Below, in pieces: positions 40,350 through 47,611 of a stretch of DNA of 47,611 nucleotides. A model generated the notes under the pieces. The model did not search any database and was not told the DNA's origin. It saw only the letters and a list, made by a program, of their open reading frames with translations. The translations under genes were made by a program, and so were the position numbers. Source of the stretch: LSUCC0057 sp048549915 (lineage in GTDB: Bacteria; Pseudomonadota; Gammaproteobacteria; Pseudomonadales; Porticoccaceae); contig JBLYYE010000011.1 of assembly GCA_048549915.1 (NCBI GenBank), positions 1 through 47,611 of the forward strand. Reading direction: 5' to 3'. How positions within the stretch are numbered: the stretch's first letter is position 1; each line of letters starts with the position of its first letter.

Positions 40350-41189
40350 TCAACGGGCTGATGAGCGACCTATAAACGCCAGAGATTGAGAGTTGAACTC
40401 ATCGGGATATTCAACCATCACCCAGTGGCCACAACGAGTGCGCAGATGTAGCTGAGCATCGTTGCAGTGATCGATGTATTTTTGGCCACCAGAGGCGGGG
40501 CAGAACTGATCTTCGCTGCCCCAAAAAACCAAAATGGGCATAGTCAGCTCTGCTAATCTAGCGGTTAGATTAGGTATCTGCATGGAGGCTAACACCTGGG
40601 AGTTTTGTTTTTGTAGGTTATCCCAACGTTCGTCAACCAGCGCTGGTGTGACATGTATGGGATCTGCCACCAATAATTTGAGCAGCTCTGTGAGCACTGG
40701 GCGGGTAAACTCGGGTGAGCCCATCGGGAACTTCACCATCTCTTGAATGCCCGTCATATTGAAGTAGACCTCACGCTCTTCTATTCCTCCCGGGGCCATC
40801 AGTATCAGTTGTGCGACACGCTCGGGGTGGGCCAGAGCTAATCCCTGCGCGATAGCTCCGCCCAATGAGTTGCCGATGACGACGAGATTGCTTTGCTTGA
40901 GATGCACAAGCAAACCCTCTACCGCGGTGACAAAGTAGTCGAGTGTGTAGTCGACATCAGTAGGTTTATCACTATCGCCATAGCCAGGTAGGTCGGGTAT
41001 CACTACCCGGTAGCCGGCATCGACAAAGGCCTGCGCATTAAATTTGAAATTACTCCAGCCGCTGGCACCTGGCCCACTACCATGCAAAAACAGGACGCTG
41101 CCCAGCGGCGACGAAGCGGGCGCCAGATTGAGATAGGCTAAAGTTAAGCCACTGGCTAATGTTAATGACTGTTGAACAGGCTGCTGCAT
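40350..41189 (-). CDS. hsaD: 4,5:9,10-diseco-steroid meta-cleavage hydrolase HsaD
   Basis: The 279-residue alpha/beta hydrolase has GSGPGASGWSNF, nucleophile Ser108 in GNSLGG, Asp227 (GSEDQFCP) and His255 (CGHWVMVEYPDEF). These are the features of HsaD/TesD/BphD-type C-C hydrolases. It cleaves 4,9-DSHA into a dienoate and HIP. It lies 20 bases after hsaA. Confidence 0.92.
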   Translation of the reverse strand: MQQPVQQSLTLASGLTLAYLNLAPASSPLGSVLFLHGSGPGASGWSNFKFNAQAFVDAGYRVVIPDLPGYGDSDKPTDVDYTLDYFVTAVEGLLVHLKQSNLVVIGNSLGGAIAQGLALAHPERVAQLILMAPGGIEEREVYFNMTGIQEMVKFPMGSPEFTRPVLTELLKLLVADPIHVTPALVDERWDNLQKQNSQVLASMQIPNLTARLAELTMPILVFWGSEDQFCPASGGQKYIDHCNDAQLHLRTRCGHWVMVEYPDEFNSQSLAFIGRSSAR

Positions 41190-41209
41190 GGTGTCGTTCT
41201 CGCAAACAA

Positions 41210-42334
41210 TTAGATAAATACGTCGCCGTTATCAACACCCATAGCAACGGAGCCTAAATTGCGTGCAAACGGGGTCGGATTGTTAGCGACATGGCAACGA
41301 GCAATATGTATGTCATGCCATAGCTCTTGAAGTGGGTGGCCGTTGAAGACAGAGCGGCCGCCTGCTGCATCAAAAAGAATATCGACAGCTTCAATGGCTT
41401 TTTCAATCACTTTGCCCGCTTGGTAACGATAGAGCACCCGCTCATCGATAGTGGGTTGCCAGTCGGCCGCTTCCATCTTGTCGAAGTTGCCGAGCAAAAT
41501 CATTTCGAGCTCGTTGATGATGTACTGCACCTTGGCAATGCGCTCTTGAGTTTCGACATCGCCAGCCAGCTTAGTGATGTCTGTGGTGTTATTGCCGGTG
41601 CGGGTTTCAATAAACAGTTTAAGAGCAGATTTGAGCGCGCCGATGGCAGGTGTGTTAACTACGCGAATGAACGTCTGTGCCCAGGGTAGGTTGTACATGG
41701 GGTTTTCTTGGTCATTGACGCAGTTGAAACCATCCATCTGCTTGTGGGTACGGTAAGCCGGCACAAATACCGGTTGGTCGATAACAATATCGTTGGAGCC
41801 GGTACCCTGCAGGCCCATCACGTTCCAGGTATCTTCGATGGTGTAATCTTGGCGGGGGATTAGGAAAGTTCGGTAACCATCACCGGGGATAACTCCGCCG
41901 AGCAGTGCCCAGCTGCAGTGATCAGATCCTGAGCTCCAACCCCAACGCCCAGAGACCATGAAGCCACCCTCGCATGATTCAGCCTTGGCGCCCACAGGGT
42001 TGTAGGAGCTGCTTACCAAGGTGTTGGGCTCATCTTTGTAGACATCGTCTTGGGCTTGTTTGTCCATCATGGCAATCTGGAATGCGTGCACTGCAATGAT
42101 GCCGCCGGCCCAAGCGGTGCTCATGTCGGCTTCACCAATACGGATTTGGTCGGCAAAAAATTCTTGCGGGCGCGCTTCAAGGCCACCGTAGGCTTTGGGC
42201 AACATCATCTTAAAAAAGCCACTCTCTTTGAGCGCATCAATTACTTCAACGCTGAGTTTGCGATCTTTGCGGTGCTGCGCAGCGTGGCTGGCAATCAGTT
42301 TTTGGACGTCTACGCTGATAGTTGAGATAGTCAT
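41210..42334 (-). CDS. hsaA: 3-HSA 4-monooxygenase oxygenase component HsaA
   Basis: The 374-residue protein has the acyl-CoA-dehydrogenase-like fold of the group D flavin monooxygenases: MLPKAYGGLEARPQEF, GGFMVSGRWGWSSGSDHCSW, GTGSNDIVIDQPVF and the C-terminal HIARCHVANNPTPFARNLGS. With reduced flavin from HsaB it hydroxylates 3-HSA to the catechol. The next gene upstream is hsaB, the flavin reductase partner. Confidence 0.92.
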   Translation of the reverse strand: MTISTISVDVQKLIASHAAQHRKDRKLSVEVIDALKESGFFKMMLPKAYGGLEARPQEFFADQIRIGEADMSTAWAGGIIAVHAFQIAMMDKQAQDDVYKDEPNTLVSSSYNPVGAKAESCEGGFMVSGRWGWSSGSDHCSWALLGGVIPGDGYRTFLIPRQDYTIEDTWNVMGLQGTGSNDIVIDQPVFVPAYRTHKQMDGFNCVNDQENPMYNLPWAQTFIRVVNTPAIGALKSALKLFIETRTGNNTTDITKLAGDVETQERIAKVQYIINELEMILLGNFDKMEAADWQPTIDERVLYRYQAGKVIEKAIEAVDILFDAAGGRSVFNGHPLQELWHDIHIARCHVANNPTPFARNLGSVAMGVDNGDVFI

Positions 42335-42374
42335 AATGTTCCCTCTTGGTAATTTTTCTAAATAACGCTAGCCG

Positions 42375-42890
42375 CTAGACAGCGGTGGAGCTTTGCAGCT
42401 GTTCATATTGGCCCTGGTAGTAGAGCAGGGCGGGTTCGCTGCCTTGGTTGTCGCAGCGTTCGAAATTGACCACTCGTCCAACCATAATGATATGGTCGCC
42501 ACCTTCATAACGGTGCTCTACCAAACACTCAAAGCGGGTTTTACATTCTGTTACTAGTGGAATATTGAGTTCGCCAAACTGCCATTCACCTTCACGCAGT
42601 TTTTCACCTTTAGACGAGGCGCAGCGCTGGGAGAGATCGCGTTGCCCGTCGTGCAAAATATGGATCGCAAAGGCATCACAAGCTTGGAAGGCGGCAAAAC
42701 TGCCTGCGGATTTGTCGATACTCCACAACACCAAGGCCGGGTCTAGAGAGACAGAAGAAAAACTGTTGGCGGTAACTGCTATCGGCAGCAGATCGCCATT
42801 CTCAGCGCGCTGTGAAGTTGTCACTACAGTCACACCTGTGGCAAAACTACCCAGTGCATTGCGAAACTCTCGCGGATCAATCGAACTCAT
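42375..42890 (-). CDS. hsaB: Flavin reductase HsaB
   Basis: The 171-residue protein belongs to the flavin_reduct family: FRNALGSFATGVTVVTT, PIAVTANSFSSVSLDPALVL, SAGSFAAFQACDAFAIHIL and HIIMVGRVVNFE. It supplies reduced flavin to HsaA. Its gene lies 40 bases before hsaA on the same strand. Confidence 0.9.
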   Translation of the reverse strand: MSSIDPREFRNALGSFATGVTVVTTSQRAENGDLLPIAVTANSFSSVSLDPALVLWSIDKSAGSFAAFQACDAFAIHILHDGQRDLSQRCASSKGEKLREGEWQFGELNIPLVTECKTRFECLVEHRYEGGDHIIMVGRVVNFERCDNQGSEPALLYYQGQYEQLQSSTAV

Positions 42891-42993
42891 AAATGTCTCA
42901 CTTTGGCTCTGCCCATTCAGGCTTTATATAGGCTAGTTTTTCAAATTCACCCAGACTACGCATACCCTGAATGAGCTAGGCGGTTTTATAGGC

Positions 42994-43899
42994 TTAGTCC
43001 ATTCCGACGCTGAAATCGTGTCCCCAAAAACTCGCTACCGTGCTTTCGAATACTTGATACTGGTCCCAGTCATCGACCGTGCGGCCCTCAGCGCCGTATT
43101 CGACATCAAAACCACTCGGCGAGCGCATGTAGAAAGAGACCATATGGTCGTTAGAGTGGCGGCCAAGAGTCCCGGTCAATTTTATTTGCTGAGCGATGCG
43201 GCGATCGTTGCACAGCCCCACTTGATCCACCGAGCCCACTTCCGTCATTAAGTGAATGCAGCCGGCAGGATGGTCCATCTCAAAAAATGCCAAGCTGTGG
43301 TGGCGGGTATTGCAGTGCATGAACCAGAGCCGTTTGTTCGGCTCGGCAGGGTCGGGAGTGAACTTTATATTCATCAGATCCGACAGGCCAAAACCGAGGC
43401 TTTGAAAGAACTCGACAGTGGCATCAAAGTTAACCGCCGGCAGAACAATATGCCCCATCCCTTGCTCGCCGGTGACAAACTCGGGGACACCAGCGGGTGA
43501 ATTGAGGTGGCGGAAGTCGCTGACTCTCCCCCAGTAAGCTTCATGGCAGTTGCCCGAGGGATCTTTAAACTGGAGCAGATTCTGTACGCGACGAGCGGCA
43601 ATTAACTCTGCTCCGGCCCACTCGAACGGTACTTTGGCAGCGCTTAACTGCTCAGCCAGTTCAGCCAAGCCTTGCTGGTTGTTGCATTCCCATCCACAAA
43701 AAGCCAAGCCCTCGCTATCGCTGGTATTGACTACGATGCGAAAAGGGTGATCATCCATTTTGAAAAAAAGATCGCCGGCACTGTCGGCGCCGAGGTGATT
43801 GGTGACATCCTCAAGTCCCATCACTTGGCAGCCAAATTTAACCCACTCATCGCGCTGAGCGCTGTTAATTCCAATATAACCTAAGCTATTTATAGTCAT
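42994..43899 (-). CDS. hsaC: 3,4-DHSA extradiol dioxygenase HsaC
   Basis: The 301-residue two-module vicinal-oxygen-chelate dioxygenase has the Fe(II) ligands His150 (GMGHIVLP), His200/201 (RHHSLAFF) and Glu267 (GFDVEYGAEG) in the family's expected places. It opens the catecholic A ring of 3,4-DHSA. Its gene is 27 bases after fadD3 and 103 before hsaB on the minus strand. Confidence 0.94.
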   Translation of the reverse strand: MTINSLGYIGINSAQRDEWVKFGCQVMGLEDVTNHLGADSAGDLFFKMDDHPFRIVVNTSDSEGLAFCGWECNNQQGLAELAEQLSAAKVPFEWAGAELIAARRVQNLLQFKDPSGNCHEAYWGRVSDFRHLNSPAGVPEFVTGEQGMGHIVLPAVNFDATVEFFQSLGFGLSDLMNIKFTPDPAEPNKRLWFMHCNTRHHSLAFFEMDHPAGCIHLMTEVGSVDQVGLCNDRRIAQQIKLTGTLGRHSNDHMVSFYMRSPSGFDVEYGAEGRTVDDWDQYQVFESTVASFWGHDFSVGMD

Positions 43900-43926
43900 G
43901 GATGATTTCCCTCTATGTTGGTGCAG

Positions 43927-45507
43927 TTATGCGTGTTCGCGCAGTTGTGTTTTTTGAACCTTACCCGAAGCGTTGAGCGGTAGAGTCGTCTCTAATCTGA
44001 ATTCTCTGGGCACTTTGTAGTTGGCCATCACCTCGCGACACCACCGGTGTAGTGTCTCGGCGCTCTGTTCTGCACCTTCTCGCAAGACAATGTAAGCGCG
44101 TCCGACTTCACCCATTCGTTCATCGGGTACACCGATCACCGCGCACATAACAATATCGGCGTGGCTGTTGAGAGCAGATTCAATTTCAGCGGGATAACAG
44201 TTGAAACCACCACTTATATACATATCTTTGAGGCGGTCAGTGATAGATAAATTGCCTTGGGCATCAACGAAGCCGATATCGCCAGTGTGCAGCCAGCCGT
44301 CGTTATCGATTGTTTGGGCGGTGGCCGCAGCGTTGTTTAGATATCCCAGCATCACATTAAAACCGCGCAGGACGATCTCTCCGTGACTACCCGCTGGCAG
44401 CGGTTGATTGTTGCTATCGACAATAGCCAGTTCTACGCCAGGCAGAGCACGCCCAGAGGTTTTAGCAATAATCTCGGCGCTGTCGCCGCGTCGACACATG
44501 GTGGCAACTCCACAGCACTCAGAGAGTCCGTACGCAGTAATTACAGTATTGATATGCAGTACAGACTGCATCTCTTCAATAAGTGAAACTGGAATCACCG
44601 CCGCCCCAGTCGTCGCTTTGGTGAGCGAGCTAATATCAAAATCAGCCAGGCGTGGATGGTTGATGAGCGACTGGAATATAGTGGGCGGGCCGGGCATGAC
44701 CGAGATCTTTTCGCGCTCAATAGTTGCTAACACCTGGTCGATATCAAACGTGGCCATGGGGATCAGAGTGGCACCCTGCGACAAAATCGCCAACATACCG
44801 GCTTTATAGCCAAAGCTGTGGAAAAATGGATTGATGACCAAGTATCGATCGTCGCTGTCGAGCCCTAAGAGTTGTGCAAATTCAGTGAAGGCCTGTACAT
44901 TTTGCGCGTGCTGCGTCATCACCCCTTTGGCGCGGCCGGTTGTGCCGGAAGTGAAAATTATGTCGGAGACATCACTACCCATCACGGCATCGCGACGTTG
45001 TTCAAACAGGGCGGCGTTCTCCGCGAGCCACGCCGAGCCCAAAGCTAGAGCACTCTCCCAGCTGTTTTTGGAGTCTGTGTCACTGCTGTTAATGGCAATG
45101 CAGTGTTTGAGGGCCGGTAGCTTTTCATCTTGCAGCGCTTCGAGGTAGTCAAAACCCAAAAAGGTCTCTATGCAAAATAGCGTGCTCGCTTCGCTGTCGC
45201 GCAGCAGCTGTGCGGCCTCGCTGCCTTTAAAGCGGGTATTAATAGTCACAAGCACACCGCCGATGGACTGAATAGCCAGTGCCGCAATCACCCATTGGTA
45301 GATATTGGGCGCCCATATCGCAGCGCGCTGGCCGTGAGCAAAGCCCTTTGCCAGCAGGGCACCTGCGAGCTGTCGACACTGTAGTTGTGTCTCCTGATAG
45401 CTGAGTGAGATTTCGCCATCGGCGAGAAAAATATGCTCGCCGCGTACAGCTACTTGCTGTTCAAGTAACTGCCATGTCGTATTCGCTGTGGTTGGGCTGG
45501 TCGCCAT
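43927..45507 (-). CDS. fadD3: HIP-CoA ligase FadD3
   Basis: The 526-residue ANL enzyme closely matches M. tuberculosis FadD3: VSDIIFTSGTTGRAKGVMTQ, DDRYLVINPFFHSFGYKAG, PGPPTIFQSLINHP, AYGLSECCG, GWLHTGDIGFVD, ITDRLKDMYISGGFNCYPAEIE and NASGKVQK (catalytic Lys). It forms the CoA thioester of HIP (the C/D-ring propionate), the gateway to the Ipd pathway. ATG 45507 was chosen; the TTG extension upstream is not supported by a ribosome site. It is divergent from ipdA. Confidence 0.93.
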   Translation of the reverse strand: MATSPTTANTTWQLLEQQVAVRGEHIFLADGEISLSYQETQLQCRQLAGALLAKGFAHGQRAAIWAPNIYQWVIAALAIQSIGGVLVTINTRFKGSEAAQLLRDSEASTLFCIETFLGFDYLEALQDEKLPALKHCIAINSSDTDSKNSWESALALGSAWLAENAALFEQRRDAVMGSDVSDIIFTSGTTGRAKGVMTQHAQNVQAFTEFAQLLGLDSDDRYLVINPFFHSFGYKAGMLAILSQGATLIPMATFDIDQVLATIEREKISVMPGPPTIFQSLINHPRLADFDISSLTKATTGAAVIPVSLIEEMQSVLHINTVITAYGLSECCGVATMCRRGDSAEIIAKTSGRALPGVELAIVDSNNQPLPAGSHGEIVLRGFNVMLGYLNNAAATAQTIDNDGWLHTGDIGFVDAQGNLSITDRLKDMYISGGFNCYPAEIESALNSHADIVMCAVIGVPDERMGEVGRAYIVLREGAEQSAETLHRWCREVMANYKVPREFRLETTLPLNASGKVQKTQLREHA

Positions 45508-45523
45508 AAATAGGTCCAAAAGT

Positions 45524-45547
45524 TTGCGCAATAGTCTTGCTATGCAA
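45524..45547. promoter_or_regulatory. Paired TTGC/GCAA dyads in the fadD3-ipdA promoter
   Basis: TTGCGCAA (45524-45531) is a perfect palindrome and TTGC-TAT-GCAA (45537-45547) a second dyad, centres 14-15 bases apart. They lie in the 180-base gap between the divergent fadD3 and ipdA genes and may bind a shared regulator. Confidence 0.5.
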
Positions 45548-45687
45548 TGTAGTGTTTGCCCGCGGTGTTGTCATAGTCTCAATGGGTGATGAAGCTAAAG
45601 GCTGCGCTACTGATAATAATTTCATCGCGAAGAGTGTGAGGATCGCACGCTGCTTCTAACACTCCAGGCCAATTTTTAGGATCATTC

Positions 45688-46560
45688 ATGAACAAATTGC
45701 AGTCATCAAAAGATGCCATTGCCGCCATTCAAAGTGGCATGACCATCGGCATTGGCGGCTGGGGGCCACGCCGCAAGCCTATGGCGTTAGTGCGCGAGCT
45801 TTTGCGCAGTGATGTCACCGATCTCACGGTAGTTGCTTATGGCGGTGCAGATATCGGCCAATTGTGTGCGGCGGGCAAAGTTAAAAAAGTAATTTTTGCC
45901 TTTGTTTCGCTCGACTTTATTCCGCTGGAGCCGGGCTTTCGCAAAGCGCGGGAGAGCGGCGCTATTGAGGTGATGGAAATTGATGAGGGAATGATGCTGT
46001 TAGGCCTGCGTGCTGCAGCATGGCTTATACCCTTTATCCCCACCAATATCGGCTTGGGAACGGATGTCATCGTTAACGCGCCAGAGCTAAAAGTGATCGA
46101 TAGCCCCTACGACGAAAAAGAGTGGGTCGCTATGCCGGCGCTTAAATTAGATGTTGCGCTGATACACGCCAACCGAGCTGATAGTGTTGGCAACTGTCAG
46201 ATTAACAGCCCAGATTTATATATGGACGACTGGTTCGCCCGCGCGGCAGAGCACACTATTGTCTCCTGCGAGGAGTTGATAGAAACAGAGTTCTTTCATC
46301 AAGGTGAGCAAGCTAGATCAGTCCACTGGGAGCGTTCGCAAACCAACAGTGTCGTCTGTATCCCCGGCGGTGCCCATCCCAGTTCATGCGACCCCCAGTA
46401 CGGCTTCGACGTGTCAGCATTTAAAGCATATGCGGCAGCGATTGGCGAGGGCAATTTTGCAGATTATCGCCAACAGGTCATCGGGGCTGATGAGGCGACT
46501 TATCAACAAGCAGTGGGTGGATTAGAAAAAATACAGTCGCTGTCACTGCCAGTTTATTAA
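45688..46560 (+). CDS. ipdA: COCHEA-CoA hydrolase subunit IpdA
   Basis: The 290-residue family I CoA-transferase-like subunit has GIGGWGPRRKPMAL, the Gly-rich VVAYGGADIG, EIDEGMMLLGLRAAA (a Glu100 lies near the family's catalytic Glu), FIPTNIGLGTDV and NCQINSPDLYMDDWF. IpdA with IpdB hydrolyses the last ring of COCHEA-CoA rather than transferring CoA. It starts at ATG 45688 and is followed by ipdB. Confidence 0.92.
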   Translation: MNKLQSSKDAIAAIQSGMTIGIGGWGPRRKPMALVRELLRSDVTDLTVVAYGGADIGQLCAAGKVKKVIFAFVSLDFIPLEPGFRKARESGAIEVMEIDEGMMLLGLRAAAWLIPFIPTNIGLGTDVIVNAPELKVIDSPYDEKEWVAMPALKLDVALIHANRADSVGNCQINSPDLYMDDWFARAAEHTIVSCEELIETEFFHQGEQARSVHWERSQTNSVVCIPGGAHPSSCDPQYGFDVSAFKAYAAAIGEGNFADYRQQVIGADEATYQQAVGGLEKIQSLSLPVY

Positions 46561-46622
46561 CAACCTTTGAACAGAGCTTGCGGCAGCGACCCATACCCAA
46601 TTAATTAAGATGGAAAAGAGTT

Positions 46623-47447
46623 ATGTCATCACCCCAAACAACAGACACAAGCGCTGACGATTTCACCCTAGCCGAATTGATGGTGGTGGCGGCGTCAGGT
46701 GCGTTTGCCCAAGACGGCGAAGTATTGGCTACAGGAATTGGTGCGCTGCCACGCTTGGCAGCCAGCCTTTCGATGTTGACAGAAAATCCCGACCTGATGA
46801 TGACAGATAGCCAAGCTTGGTTGTTATCTAAACCCAACCCGATCAGCGGCCGCAGCGCCGGTGATGAGCAAGCGCAAGAGTGTTGGATGGGCTTTAGCCG
46901 CATATTTGACAATGTCTGGAGTGGCCGACGCCATGCCATGGTCGGCCCAACCCAGATAGATCGTTTTGGTCAGGCCAACATATCAGCGCTGGGCGGCAGC
47001 TACCAGCAGCCGAAAATTCAGATGCTCGGTGTGCGCGGTTTCCCCGGTAACTCTATCTCGCATGCGAATTCATTTTTTGTGCCAGCGCACAGCAAGCGAG
47101 TGTTTGTCGATGGAGAGTGCGATGTTGTTGCTTCAATCGGCTATAACCCCGCCCGTTTGCCCAAAGGTTACAGCCTCGATGAGATTGATATCCGTCTGAT
47201 TGTCACCAACCTCTGCGTTATGGACTTTGGTGGCGATAACCACGCCATACGCCTAGTCAGCTTGCACCCGGGTGTCACGGTTCAAGAGGTGATCGACAAC
47301 ACCGGCTTTGATCTTCAGATACAGGCCAATATACCCACCACTACTGCGCCAACCGCTGCACAGCTGCGTTTGATCGCCGAGCTCGACCCACAAAACTTGC
47401 GCGCTCGCCAGCTGAAAGATAACCCGCCGGGAGTTCGCGCGGCTTAA
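46623..47447 (+). CDS. ipdB: COCHEA-CoA hydrolase subunit IpdB
   Basis: The 274-residue beta subunit has FAQDGEVLATGIGALPRLAA, MGPTQIDRFGQANISALGG and PGNSISHANSFFVPAHS. It pairs with IpdA (62 bases upstream). A related enoyl-CoA hydratase starts 29 bases downstream, in line with the ipdAB-echA order in other steroid degraders. Confidence 0.92.
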   Translation: MSSPQTTDTSADDFTLAELMVVAASGAFAQDGEVLATGIGALPRLAASLSMLTENPDLMMTDSQAWLLSKPNPISGRSAGDEQAQECWMGFSRIFDNVWSGRRHAMVGPTQIDRFGQANISALGGSYQQPKIQMLGVRGFPGNSISHANSFFVPAHSKRVFVDGECDVVASIGYNPARLPKGYSLDEIDIRLIVTNLCVMDFGGDNHAIRLVSLHPGVTVQEVIDNTGFDLQIQANIPTTTAPTAAQLRLIAELDPQNLRARQLKDNPPGVRAA

Positions 47448-47476
47448 TTGCCCGGTGCGAAAAAAGGAGAAGAGTA

Positions 47477-47611
47477 TGAGCGAGCAGCAGACTAGCAGCG
47501 AATTAGAAGAGCAAGATATTGTCCTTTACCGCGTCGAGGGGCCGGTCGCCTACGTGACGATGAATCGTCCCGCCTACAACAATGCACAAAATGGTCGTAT
47601 GACTTACGAGA
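47477..47611 (+). CDS. Enoyl-CoA hydratase family protein, N-terminal fragment
   Basis: Only 45 codons are inside the window. It starts at ATG 47477 behind AAGGAG and shows the crotonase start VAYVTMNRPAYNNAQNGRM. It is distinct from echA20 at 36692 (different N-terminus) and likely handles a later CoA intermediate. The 3' end is beyond the window. Confidence 0.8.

Noticed and set aside
1..47611. CRISPR arrays, insertion sequences, integrases, tRNA or rRNA genes
   Set aside because: None visible: no regularly spaced repeats, no transposase-like frames and no tRNA cloverleaf noticed.

Overview
This is a chromosomal window from a heterotrophic gammaproteobacterium. The PriA, L31, LapA and PyrF sequences are of proteobacterial type, and the PHA-granule protein, TonB-dependent receptor and near-complete aerobic steroid pathway suggest a marine lineage such as Spongiibacteraceae/BD1-7 or a relative. 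That placement is inference; no rRNA or tRNA gene is present. I saw no insertion sequence, phage gene or CRISPR array.

Layout. (1) Positions 1-6757 are housekeeping: the 3' part of a glutamine-synthetase-family gene, a SPOR-domain protein and priA on the minus strand, then rpmE, a secreted thermonuclease, lapA, pyrF and a PHA-granule protein on the plus strand. (2) Positions 6758-26987 are an accessory 'upper' steroid region. It holds a sulfatase, an alpha-methylacyl-CoA racemase/family III CoA-transferase, a 3alpha-hydroxysteroid dehydrogenase (HsdA type), a 7alpha-HSDH-like SDR, a TetR regulator, another SDR, a KshA-like Rieske oxygenase, a lipoprotein, a eukaryote-like steroid 5alpha-reductase, a delta4-(5alpha)-ketosteroid dehydrogenase-like flavoprotein, a BaiE-like SnoaL protein, an OYE, an amidohydrolase, a MaoC protein, a 3beta/17beta-HSD, an SDR, a three-cofactor OYE/dienoyl-CoA-reductase-type enzyme (BaiCD/BaiH/FadH type), an AraC regulator and a second SnoaL protein. 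(3) Positions 27055-29640 encode a TonB-dependent receptor, a likely outer-membrane importer for the substrate. (4) Positions 29733-35298 (minus strand) form an acyl-CoA operon: acyl-CoA ligase, two acyl-CoA dehydrogenases, an EthD-like protein and an SDR. (5) Positions 35589-47611 are the 'central/lower' steroid region: ipdC, echA20, kshA and ketosteroid isomerase (plus); a TeiR-like LuxR regulator, hsaD, hsaA, hsaB, hsaC and fadD3 (minus); ipdA, ipdB and the start of another enoyl-CoA hydratase (plus).

How the genes fit together. Uptake is probably by the TonB receptor. HSDs, ketosteroid isomerase, 5alpha-reductase and 5alpha-dehydrogenase set the redox state of rings A/B. KshA opens ring B with a delta1-dehydrogenase that is not in the window. 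HsaAB hydroxylates and HsaC and HsaD cleave ring A. FadD3, EchA20, IpdAB and IpdC degrade the C/D-ring propionate (HIP). The racemase, ligase and FadE pair point to a branched or carboxylated side chain, as in sterols or bile acids. Not seen here: delta1-KstD, KshB, HsaEFG and a thiolase.

The most interesting feature is the upper region. It collects members of nearly every family known from the anaerobic gut bile-acid bai operon (SDR, OYE, SnoaL, family III CoA-transferase, CoA ligase) beside a bacterial SRD5A homologue and its apparent oxidative counterpart, all linked to an aerobic seco-steroid pathway. Several clean dyad-symmetry sites lie in its promoters.
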